A stretch of 64,000 nucleotides of DNA from Bisbaumannia salifodinae (GTDB lineage Bacteria > Pseudomonadota > Gammaproteobacteria > Pseudomonadales > Halomonadaceae), in the NCBI RefSeq assembly GCF_039522585.1, contig NZ_BAAADR010000023.1. One strand, 5' to 3'. The notes below the pieces were generated by a model, which saw nothing but the letters and a program-made list of their open reading frames with translations, searched no databases and had not been told where the DNA came from. Made by a program: the position numbers and the translations under genes. Positions 35,631 through 43,008 of this stretch are shown piece after piece (the first letter of the stretch is position 1; each line of letters starts with the position of its first letter).

Positions 35631-36797
35631 ATGCACTGGTTCGGTGTCACCGGAACCCCGGCACGCCCCGGCGCGGGGCTCGCCCGGGGGCTCCTCGGCC
35701 TGTGGTTCGTGGCCGGGCTCGGCCTGCTGTCCGGGTGTACCACTCTGGGGCGGGGCCAGGAGGCGCTGCTGGTGCTGCATGACCTCGCCGCGGTTGATGG
35801 CCCGAGCCATCTGAAACGCCATACCCCGGCGCCGGTGCGCGAGGAGATGACCTATGCGGTGGCGGGTCGCGACCAGGCGGTGGACCTCTACCGCCCGGCC
35901 GAGCCGCGTCGCGGCGCCCTGATCCTGGTGCATGGCTTCACTGAGGCGGGGCGTCGTGATCCCCGCCTGGTGGCCCTGGCACGGACGCTGGCCCGCGCCG
36001 GTTTCACGGTGATCGTGCCGGAACTGCAAGGGTTGCGAGACTTCTCCGTGGGCACCCGCGAGGTGGAGCGGATCGCCGCCGTGATCCACCACGCCACGAC
36101 GACGGTGCCGGCGGCGGAGTCGGGCACCGGGCTCGCCGCCATCAGCTTCGCGGTGGGACCGGCGATTCTCGCCGCCATGCGGCCGGACACCGCTCACCGG
36201 GTACGCTTCGTGATCGCCGTGGGCGGGTACTACGACCTCACCGATATGCTTCGCTACGTCACCACCGGGGAAGATCGCGGCGGAGGCGGCCGGCACCCCC
36301 CGCCGCCTCAGCGCGAGGCGCGCTGGATGGTGCTGCTGAGCCAGCTGCACCGCTTGGAGGACGCCGGGGACCGGGCGAGGCTGGAAGCCATGGCACGCCG
36401 CCGCCTGGCCGGCGACGATGCTTCGCCGGCCGAGGTCCGTGGGCTCGGCCCCCAGGGAAGGGCCCTGTATGAGCTGGTCAGCAACCGGGATCCGGCCCGG
36501 GTGGCAAGGCTGATCGAGGCGCTGCCGCGCCCCCTGCGCGAGCAGTTCGCCGCCCTCGACCTCTCGGCCCGCGAGCTCGATGCGCTCGAGGCGCGGCTGG
36601 TCCTGATTCATGGGCCGGACGACCGGGTCATCCCCATCAGCCACTCGCGGCGTCTGCGCGATGCGCTCCCGGCCGGCCAGGCCCGCCTGTTCGAAGCCGG
36701 GGGACTGGGGCATGTGGAGGTCAGGGCGGGGTGGCGCGACGGCTGGGAGTTGTGGCGGGCGATTTATCATCTGCTGCGGCTGGGGGAAGCGCGCTGA
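35631..36797 (+). CDS. alpha/beta-hydrolase lipoprotein
   Basis: A 388-residue protein with an N-terminal signal and lipobox LLSGC (lipidated Cys at about residue 36), hence anchored in the outer or inner membrane facing the periplasm. The alpha/beta-hydrolase fold is shown by ALILVHGFTEAG and the late ARLVLIHGPDDRVIPISHS, which supplies the acid. GGLGHVEV supplies the His. The expected nucleophile elbow reads LAAISFAVGP, so it departs from the usual G-x-S-x-G, and catalytic activity is uncertain. It starts 49 bases after the methyltransferase and is probably cotranscribed. Confidence 0.75.
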   Translation: MHWFGVTGTPARPGAGLARGLLGLWFVAGLGLLSGCTTLGRGQEALLVLHDLAAVDGPSHLKRHTPAPVREEMTYAVAGRDQAVDLYRPAEPRRGALILVHGFTEAGRRDPRLVALARTLARAGFTVIVPELQGLRDFSVGTREVERIAAVIHHATTTVPAAESGTGLAAISFAVGPAILAAMRPDTAHRVRFVIAVGGYYDLTDMLRYVTTGEDRGGGGRHPPPPQREARWMVLLSQLHRLEDAGDRARLEAMARRRLAGDDASPAEVRGLGPQGRALYELVSNRDPARVARLIEALPRPLREQFAALDLSARELDALEARLVLIHGPDDRVIPISHSRRLRDALPAGQARLFEAGGLGHVEVRAGWRDGWELWRAIYHLLRLGEAR

Positions 36798-36809
36798 CGC
36801 CGGGGCCGG

Positions 36810-36945
36810 GCGGATGCTGCCTTCCGCGACTTCCCGGCCGCGCCGATCGAGTCGCTTAGCGTGGGGTGCCCCATTGCCGAGCCGGCCTGAGCGAGGGCAG
36901 TTCAGTTCGGCGTCGGCGGGTTCTGTGGTTGGGCGACATGGGGCC
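36810..36945. pseudogene. relic of AhpD-like gene 3' end and acoR 3' end
   Basis: This stretch closely resembles 47429-47563. The block coding for CFRDFP..IESLSVG at the end of the AhpD-like gene is followed by the intergenic bases and the last codons of the convergent acoR gene (GCGTCGGCGGGTTCTG, GGTTGGGCG). Both gene ends are present in the same relative order, but neither has the rest of the gene. It contains frame-changing differences and codes for nothing complete. It is one half of a collapsed duplicate of the acetoin locus. The other half follows at 37006. Confidence 0.75.
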
Positions 36946-37005
36946 CGGTGGCATCGGGAATCGTCCGCGCCAGATATCTGATGCACGCTGGAGGTCTTCG
37001 GGCTC

Positions 37006-37240
37006 ATGACGCTGGGCTCATCCTTCGATGACGACCTCTTGTCCCTGAAACGGCCCAGCGTGGAGCAGGGGCTGGCCGATCCTGTTCCGCTCCATCGGCG
37101 GTACCCCGGTGCCCCAGTGCGAGGCGGTGGTCAACGTCTTCCAGTCGGCCATTGGCGACCCCGAGCGCTTCCATCCCGAGCGGCATATCGCCCTCTATCC
37201 GCTGCCCCGCAGAAAGGAGCTCGAACTGCTAGAACTGTAG
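37006..37240 (+). pseudogene. relic of the lipoate ligase-like gene
   Basis: From ATG 37006 the sequence follows the lipoate ligase-like gene at 55138-55860 in three blocks. They are the start (CCCAGCGTGGAGCAGGG), the middle (CGGCGGTACCCCGGTGCC) and the 3' part (GTCAACGTCTTCCAGTCGGCC, then CATATCGCCCT). Two internal deletions join them. The product would be meaningless. Together with 36810-36945 it shows that both outer ends of the acetoin locus were once duplicated here and the ~8-kb middle lost. Confidence 0.75.
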
Positions 37241-37326
37241 GTAGGCGGCGGGACGTGGCGACCGACATGCCCTGTCGCCGTCCCGCGGCGCCACGACATT
37301 CATGGCTCCCATCTTGGAGGTACGCC

Positions 37327-38198
37327 ATGTAGACGACCACGCAACCCGCCAGCGAATACGTCGAGTTCTGGAACGACACCCTGGCCGAGAAGTTCGATCG
37401 CTTCCAGGACATCCTGATGAACGGCCTGAGCTACCACAGTCGGGTGCCGCTCGAGCGACTCGAGATCGCCCCGGGCAGCCGGATCCTCGATGTCGGCTGC
37501 GGCTGCGGCTGCGGCTGGGGCGACACCTCCATCGCTTTGGCGCGCCGGACCGGCCCCGAAGGCGAGGTGCTGGGCCTGGACAGTTCCTGGAGGACGCCCG
37601 GCGCCGCGCCGCGGCGGCGGGCGTCGACAACGTGAGCTTCATCGCCGCCGACGTCGAGCACTACCCCTTCGAGCCGGCATACGACCTGTGCTTCTCGCGC
37701 TTCGGCATGATGTTCTTCGAGCATCCGGTGGTGGCCATGCGCAACGTGCACAAGGCGCTCAAGCCGGGCGGCGAGCTGATGTTCATCGTCTGGCGCGATA
37801 TCGAGGACAACCCCTGGCTCGGCCTGCCCCGGCAGGTGGTCCTGGACTTCCTGCCGCCGCCCGGCGAGGACGCCCGCACCTGTGGCCCGGGACCCTTCTC
37901 CATGGCCAACCCGGGGGTGGTCACCCAGCAGCTGGAGATCGCCGGCTTCGCGAACATCGCCTTCGAGCGCAACGACGGGCCGGTGGAGGTGGGCGACTCG
38001 GTGGAAAACGCCATGCGCTTCCAGCTCGCCCTGGGGCCGGCCGGGGAGGTGTTCCGCGAGGCCGGCGAGGAGGCCGAGCGGCAGCGCCCGCAGATCGAGG
38101 AGGCACTGCGCCAGGCCCTCGCCCCCTTCGAGCAGGATGGCAAGATCGTCATGGGCTCGAGCTCCTGGACCATGACCGCGCACAAGCCACACGCTTGA
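37327..38198 (+). pseudogene. broken tandem copy of the SAM methyltransferase
   Basis: This region is strongly similar along its length to the methyltransferase gene at 34709-35581, and the ~110 bases upstream are similar too. It carries three visible lesions. The second codon is TAG directly after the ATG at 37327. There is an in-frame expansion of a GGCTGC-type repeat in SAM motif I (37495-37515). A ten-base deletion after CTGGAC (37580) shifts the frame relative to the first copy. The remainder to TGA 38196-38198 stays very similar. It is a recent pseudogene from a tandem duplication. Confidence 0.85.
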
Positions 38199-38239
38199 GC
38201 GCGCAGCGCTCGGGTCGGCCCGTGTTACCGCGGCGGTTC

Positions 38240-38420
38240 GATCACTCAGGATTCCAGGGCGACCTCGTCCTTGCAGCTCTGTCGTCGACCTCGGCGTAGG
38301 GATCGTCGAGGAAGGCGTCGATCATGGTCGAACGACACTCGTTGACCGGGCCGTGGCCGGTCGCGGGCCAGTCCACCCTGCAATAGCGTTGCACTTGGAA
38401 CTTGAGATCGCCGATCCTCA
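38240..38420 (-). pseudogene. relic of a TAP-like alpha/beta hydrolase C-terminus
   Basis: Read on the minus strand, the frame gives RVDWPATGHGPVNECRSTM, then IDAFLDDPYAEVD. After a one-base frame change it gives SCKDEVALES and a stop. The GHG....C....I..FL..P...D..C pattern resembles the C-terminal TAP-like domain of alpha/beta hydrolases and peptidases. Only the last ~60 codons remain. It lies back to back with a LuxR fragment. Confidence 0.45.
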
Positions 38421-38581
38421 TGGGGATCACGGACGGTTTGACCAACGTCGAGATCGCCGATCGCCTCCACATCAGTGAAAAGGCCGTTCGTAACCACATA
38501 TCCCACCGATTCAGCAAGCTAGGCGTGCACAGCCGTGCCCAAGCCATTTTCCTGGTGCGTGACCATGGCCTCGATGCCTGA
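38420..38581 (+). pseudogene. relic of a LuxR-family regulator C-terminus
   Basis: The 53 codons read MGITDGLTNVEIADRLHISE, then KAVRNHISHRFSKLGVHSRAQAIFLVRDHG. This is the four-helix LuxR/NarL DNA-binding domain from its second helix to the end. The receiver domain and the start of the HTH domain are missing, since the sequence upstream belongs to another relic. No ribosome-binding site is evident. It is a gene tail left by a deletion, unless expressed as a mini-HTH protein. Confidence 0.65.
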
Positions 38582-38705
38582 CCGGGGCGGATGTCCCGGA
38601 TTCAAGCAGGGCGGTGGACGCTAAAGGACACTTTTCCCATTTTCAATTGCCCTCTTTCGAACCATGATGATGAAGGCAATGTTGAACACTCTGTGGAGGC
38701 TTTTC

Positions 38706-39539
38706 ATGGAAATTCAGCATGAGGTTTCAGGTGGGGGGAACTTGCGCTTGCACGTGCGTGAATGGGGGGCCCCTTCAGGAATTCCGGTGGTCTTCATTCA
38801 TGGTTGGTCCAGTAGCCATCTGGCCTGGAGATACCAGTATGAAAGCTTCTTGGCGGATGAGTTTCGCTTAGTGGCAATGGATTTGCGCGGCCATGGGATG
38901 TCCGATGCCCCGTTGGAAGCCGATCACTATACCGATGCCCAACTCTGGGCGGATGACATCGCCGCCATCATGGAGGCGCTGCATCTCGATCGCCCCGTGC
39001 TGGTCGGATGGTCCTATGGCGGTTTCATCATCGGCGACTATGTCCGTGCTTATGGAAGCTCGGGCATATCGGGGGTGAACTATGTCGGTGCCGGGGTGAA
39101 GCTCACCGAATCAATCATGAGAACGCTGTACGGCCCTGGTTTGCTGAGCCATGTCGAGGCAGCGACGCAGCCGGATTTGCCGACCAATATCGAGGCCATT
39201 CGGCAATTCATTCGCGCCTTGGTCGCCAGCCCCATGACGGAGGTGGATTTCGAGTATGCCTTGGCATACAACATCGTCGTTCCTCCTGAAGTTCGAGGGG
39301 CCATGCTGATGAGGGAGATCGATTCTGACGATATCCTTCGGCACCTGCAGGTGCCGGTACTGGTGTCGCAGGGTAGGCTGGACCAACATGCCCTGCCTGC
39401 CATGGCCGAGCACATCCTGGGAGTGTGTCCAACCGCCGAAGCGTCCTGGTACGAAGCGGCTGCTCACATGCCGTTCCTGGAAGATCCCGAACGGTTCAAT
39501 ACGGAACTGGCGGAATTCGCGCGGGCCATACGGGGCTGA
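38706..39539 (+). CDS. alpha/beta hydrolase (haloperoxidase/esterase-like)
   Basis: A 277-residue cytoplasmic hydrolase. The HGWSSSHLAW oxyanion loop, LVAMDLRGHGMSD, the nucleophile elbow VGWSYGGFI (G-W-S-Y-G), the acid region LVSQGRLDQHALP and a C-terminal His in AAHMPFLEDPERFN form a complete catalytic set. It resembles non-haem chloroperoxidase-like esterases. The ATG at 38706 has GGAGG at a good distance. Codons from 38664 are in frame but look like leader. The substrate is not known. The lower GC of its start region and the relics around it suggest a separate origin. Confidence 0.8.
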   Translation: MEIQHEVSGGGNLRLHVREWGAPSGIPVVFIHGWSSSHLAWRYQYESFLADEFRLVAMDLRGHGMSDAPLEADHYTDAQLWADDIAAIMEALHLDRPVLVGWSYGGFIIGDYVRAYGSSGISGVNYVGAGVKLTESIMRTLYGPGLLSHVEAATQPDLPTNIEAIRQFIRALVASPMTEVDFEYALAYNIVVPPEVRGAMLMREIDSDDILRHLQVPVLVSQGRLDQHALPAMAEHILGVCPTAEASWYEAAAHMPFLEDPERFNTELAEFARAIRG

Positions 39540-39569
39540 CCGGGCCGATCCGCCCCGGCCGCCGTATCC

Positions 39570-39791
39570 AGGCATGCCCCGAGAGTCAGGGGGCAGGAGG
39601 GCAACGTTCGGGCGTGGACACGCCAGACCATGCTCGAGACCCACCGTGGCATGAACATCGGCGAGGCCGAGTACCTAGCGGTCATGGACGATATCCAGGA
39701 GGTGCTCGAGCGCCATGGCGTCGATCCCCAGACCCGTCAGGAGGTGCTGGGCATCACCTATTCGCTCAAGGACGAGATCCTGCATGTGTGA
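39570..39791 (+). pseudogene. relic of a group 1 truncated haemoglobin 3' end
   Basis: From ATG 39630 the 53 codons read MLETHRGMNIGEAEYLAVMD, then DIQEVLERHGVDPQTRQEVLGITYSL to KDEILHV and stop. This is the GH-helix end of group 1 truncated haemoglobins. In another frame just before it (39570-39620) is a stretch resembling the preceding ESGG..ATF.GR segment, so there is also a frameshift. The haem-binding front half is absent. It is a gene remnant. Confidence 0.65.
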
Positions 39792-39930
39792 CGAGGCGGC
39801 ATCGAGGTAACGGGGCCCGGCGCGTGATGGCGTCGGGCCCTTGCCGTGGGGGGCGTGGTCCGTGCGGTGATGCCGAGCGACTCCGGCGCGCCGCTGGTCG
39901 AGACTCGCCGGCGGTCATGTTCCTGGGGGC

Positions 39931-40308
39931 TCAGCAGCTGCACCCGGCGTAATGGTCATGGATGCTGACGGTGCCCGAACCCAGCAGGCGAGCCTTGTTG
40001 TGCAGGCGTTCGAGTACGGCGTCACTGACCTGGCCGTAGACGTCGATGCGCGAGAGCTCGATAAGTTCGGCAAACTTGCGAAATTCCGCGCCGGCCTCGT
40101 CGAGGTGGAAGCGCAGCGAGTCGGCGTCGGGATGGATGGCCACCACGGTCATCCGTGTTCGCGTCTGGTCCAGGAAGAAGCCGTAGGAGAGGAGTCGGGG
40201 CACGTGGGATTCCACGAATGCGGCCAGGTGCGTCATGGCCGCCTCGAGCGCCTCGAGTTTGCCGTCGCGAACCCTGGACGTGTCGACGTAGACGAGGGGT
40301 AGGGACAT
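39931..40308 (-). CDS. small dimeric alpha-beta-barrel-like protein
   Basis: A 125-residue protein without a family I can name. The pattern VYVDTSRVRDGKLEALEAAMTHLAAFVESHVPRLLSYGFFLDQ, with MTVVAIHPDADSLRFHLDEAGAEFRKF, looks like a ferredoxin-like dimeric alpha-beta barrel of the antibiotic-monooxygenase type. The C-terminus ends YAGCSC, with two Cys and nearby His residues. ATG 40308 is chosen because the fold begins there. It is the last gene of a minus-strand run that starts with a BTAD regulator. Confidence 0.55.
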   Translation of the reverse strand: MSLPLVYVDTSRVRDGKLEALEAAMTHLAAFVESHVPRLLSYGFFLDQTRTRMTVVAIHPDADSLRFHLDEAGAEFRKFAELIELSRIDVYGQVSDAVLERLHNKARLLGSGTVSIHDHYAGCSC

Positions 40309-40467
40309 ACCGGAGGTCTCCCTTGCCGAAGGTGGAGCCAAGGCGGAACGAGGGGCCCTGCAGGAAAGGGTAGGCAGGCGGCCGGCCGCCGACAACCGGC
40401 CCACCCGTTCGGTCTCCCTCGGTGGTGCGACACCCTCTCGGCCAGGCGCACGGGCCGCTGCACGCGG

Positions 40468-41784
40468 TCAGGCGAAGCGCGTGGCGTTCGGGTGCTGCCG
40501 GAGCGATTCCCAGTGATGGCCATGGGCCAGCCAGGCGGCCAGGTGGTCGCCGAGCTCCCGGGCATCGTCAGCGGCGCCGTGGATGACCCCCGACTTGCGC
40601 CGGCGCAGGAAGGGCAGGCCCAGGACATAGAGCCCCGGGGCCACCACTCCGCCGTGGTGCTTGAGGCGCCCCCGGGCATCGAGTACCGGGACCCGGAGCC
40701 AGGAAAAGTCCGGCCGGAAGCCGGTGGCCCAGAGCACCGTCTGGATTTCGCCGTCGGCCAGGTCGAGGCCCAGGCAGGGGTGCGCCGGCAGCCGCGTCGG
40801 CGCCGGGCGCTCGGGGGCGGGCAGGGCGTCGTGCCAGCCGTGGGCCAGCGCCCAGGCGTCCAGCTGGTCGAGCAGCCGACCCAGCTTGAGGTCCGCCGAG
40901 GCAGCGTGCATGGCCAGGGAGCCGGCGAACTGCAGCCGGCTGCCGTCAAGCCCCACCAGCCGCCCCACCAGGCGCACGCCCTTCGCGCTCAGGGCGTTGA
41001 GGTCCAGGTCGCGGGGGGCGGGGCCGCCCACCAGCTGGGGGGAGGGCCGGCGCCGCGCCCGCGCCAGGTCCTCCACCTCATCGAAGCGCTGGTCGAGCAG
41101 GCCGGCGTGCTCCAGCCACCACTGGATATCCCGGCCGCGGTAGCGCCGCGGCAGGCGCAGGTGTTCGCCCACCGCCAGGGTCACCGGCCGGCCGCTGCGC
41201 CGCAGCTCGTCGGCCAGCTGCACGCCGCTGGCCGAGGCCCCCACCACCAGCACCCCGCCCGGCGGGAGTTGCTCCGGACGACGATAGGTCAGGGCGCTCG
41301 ATTGGGTGATCCAGGGGGGCAGGGCCGCGGCCAGGGCGGGGATCACCGGCAACTGGGTGGCGCCGGTGGCGATCACCACCGCCCGGCAGCGCCAGCTGCC
41401 TCGATCGGTCTCCACTCGGTAGCCGTTATCGTCCGTCCGCAGCGCCGTCACCCGGGTGCCGGTATGGATCGGCGAGGCCAGGCCGCGGGCGTAGTCGTCG
41501 AGGAAGGCGATCAGCTCCGTCTTGCCCATGAACCCCTCGGGGTCGGGGCCCGCATAGGCCTGGCCGGGGAGTCGGCACTGCCAGTTGGGGGTGAGCAGGC
41601 GCAGCGAGTCCCAGCGCTGGTGTCGCCAGGCGTGGGCCACCTCGCCCTGTTCCAGGAGCGCATGGTCGATGCCGCGCCGCGCCAGGTGGTGGCCCATGGC
41701 GAGCCCGGCGTGTCCCGCGCCGATGACCAGGACGGTCACGGCGCGGGCCGGGCGATGCGGCGGGCGCGAGGCCCGGGGGATCAT
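40468..41784 (-). CDS. FAD-dependent oxidoreductase (FMO/CzcO-like)
   Basis: A 438-residue flavoprotein with two Rossmann motifs: VLVIGAGHAGLAMGHHLARRG near the N-terminus for FAD and GVLVVGASASGVQLADELRRSG near residue 180 for NAD(P)H. The late ATGFRPDFSWL segment is typical of flavin-containing monooxygenases and CzcO-like proteins. It probably oxidises a small molecule with NADPH and oxygen, and the substrate is unknown. Its ATG overlaps the stop of the OsmC gene by 4 bases, so the two are translated together. Confidence 0.82.
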   Translation of the reverse strand: MIPRASRPPHRPARAVTVLVIGAGHAGLAMGHHLARRGIDHALLEQGEVAHAWRHQRWDSLRLLTPNWQCRLPGQAYAGPDPEGFMGKTELIAFLDDYARGLASPIHTGTRVTALRTDDNGYRVETDRGSWRCRAVVIATGATQLPVIPALAAALPPWITQSSALTYRRPEQLPPGGVLVVGASASGVQLADELRRSGRPVTLAVGEHLRLPRRYRGRDIQWWLEHAGLLDQRFDEVEDLARARRRPSPQLVGGPAPRDLDLNALSAKGVRLVGRLVGLDGSRLQFAGSLAMHAASADLKLGRLLDQLDAWALAHGWHDALPAPERPAPTRLPAHPCLGLDLADGEIQTVLWATGFRPDFSWLRVPVLDARGRLKHHGGVVAPGLYVLGLPFLRRRKSGVIHGAADDARELGDHLAAWLAHGHHWESLRQHPNATRFA

Positions 41785-42359
41785 GCCAGCGCCACCCGGA
41801 CCCGGGTGGGGTTGGTGAGCAGGTCATAGACCGCCGAGCGCTTCTGGGACTGGGCGACCAGCGCCTCGATCTCCGCGCGGCTGGCGTCGGCGTCGATCTC
41901 GTAGGTCACGCGCACGTCGTCGAAGCCGTTGCGCACCTCGGGGTCCATGCCGAGGATGCCCTGGATGTCCATGTCACCCTCGACGCGGGCCCGGATCGAG
42001 CGCAGCTGGATGCCGCGATGCTGTGCCACGGCGGCGATCCCGGCGGTCAGGCAGCCGGCCAGGCCGATCAGTACGTACTCCACCGGGGTGGGGCCGTGAT
42101 CCGCGGCGGCGAACACCGCCGGGTGGTCCACCGCGAAGGTGAAGCCTGACTGGTGGTGCTGGGTCTCGCCGAGGCCGTGGAAGTCCTCCACGGCGATGCG
42201 GCTGTGGGTGCCGCCTACCCAGTCGCAATGGGCGCGCCAGGTGAAGCGGGCGGCCTCGGGGGCCTGGGCCTGGGCCAGGGCCTCGCGGGCCTCGAGCAGG
42301 GCGCCGACGTTGACGCCGTTGTCGATGGTCTCGTCGATGGTGGGGGTCGCGGTGTGCAT
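41781..42359 (-). CDS. OsmC family protein
   Basis: A 192-residue OsmC/Ohr-like protein. The first reactive Cys is present in VLIGLAGCLTAGIAAVA. At the place of the second (normally xCPVxxxL) the sequence is SQKRSAVYDLL, with Ser, so the usual two-Cys peroxidase cycle is incomplete. Members with one Cys occur next to flavoproteins and may bind thiols. It overlaps the downstream flavoprotein gene by 4 bases and follows the DUF4242 gene by 100 bases. Confidence 0.8.
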   Translation of the reverse strand: MHTATPTIDETIDNGVNVGALLEAREALAQAQAPEAARFTWRAHCDWVGGTHSRIAVEDFHGLGETQHHQSGFTFAVDHPAVFAAADHGPTPVEYVLIGLAGCLTAGIAAVAQHRGIQLRSIRARVEGDMDIQGILGMDPEVRNGFDDVRVTYEIDADASRAEIEALVAQSQKRSAVYDLLTNPTRVRVALA

Positions 42360-42459
42360 GGGATCGCTCCTCGGTTGTCGTTATATGACCCGGCCGAGCG
42401 GGTCAGGGAGGAGCTTGGCCATGCCACGTGGGACCCAGCGTGGGAGCGGTCGTGGTATT

Positions 42460-43008
42460 TCAGGGCGCCGGCGTGGAAGCGGGCGGTACGATGCGCCGAC
42501 AGGCCCAGACCCGTGTCACCGGCATGCCGGCCTGGTGCTGGGCCAGGCGCACCGACTCGGCGTCCGGGGCGTGATAGAGGCAGTGCATGCGCCGGCGGTC
42601 GAGGGCGCAGAGGGTGCGCAGGAAGCGCACCCGGTGAGCCTGCAGGCAGGCGGCCCCGGCATCCTCCAGGGCCTGGATCGCCGCCACGCTCACCGGGGCG
42701 GCGAAGCGACGCTCCACCACCACATTGGCCGCCGCCAGCTCCGCGGCCTCGAGGCCCGGGGCATCGTGCAGGGTGCCGCCCCATAGCGTACTGATGTCGG
42801 CCCCGGCCCGGCGCAGGCCGTGGCGCGCCGATTCCAGGTCCGGGGCCTGGAAGTGGCAGAGCAGGCGGCGGCCGTCCCGGGCCAGCAGGCTCGCCTGCCA
42901 GGCGATGCGGTGCAGGTCAAAGCAGCCCTGGGCGGCGAGGGTCAGCGAGGTGACCCGCTCCGATTCGATGGGCTGGACGAAGCGCCGTTCCAGGAAGACA
43001 TCGATCAT
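42460..43008 (-). CDS. tandem DUF4242 protein
   Basis: A 182-residue protein made of two DUF4242 repeats (about residues 1-82 and 92-172). Each starts with a strand and an FxxPxS segment (VFLERRFVQPIESE and VVVERRFAAPVSVA) and ends with LxxxRAGxxxxxxW-like strands. Each repeat keeps a CxxxHR segment (CFDLHR and CLQAHR) that could bind metal. DUF4242 proteins are sometimes listed as nickel-binding, and the role is not established. It overlaps the end of the BTAD regulator gene by 4 bases, so the two are coupled. Confidence 0.72.
   Translation of the reverse strand: MIDVFLERRFVQPIESERVTSLTLAAQGCFDLHRIAWQASLLARDGRRLLCHFQAPDLESARHGLRRAGADISTLWGGTLHDAPGLEAAELAAANVVVERRFAAPVSVAAIQALEDAGAACLQAHRVRFLRTLCALDRRRMHCLYHAPDAESVRLAQHQAGMPVTRVWACRRIVPPASTPAP

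Noticed and set aside
38242..38547. 101-codon minus-strand gene
   Set aside because: Only its last ~60 codons resemble a protein family. The first part is antisense to the LuxR relic, so I treat it as a relic rather than a gene.
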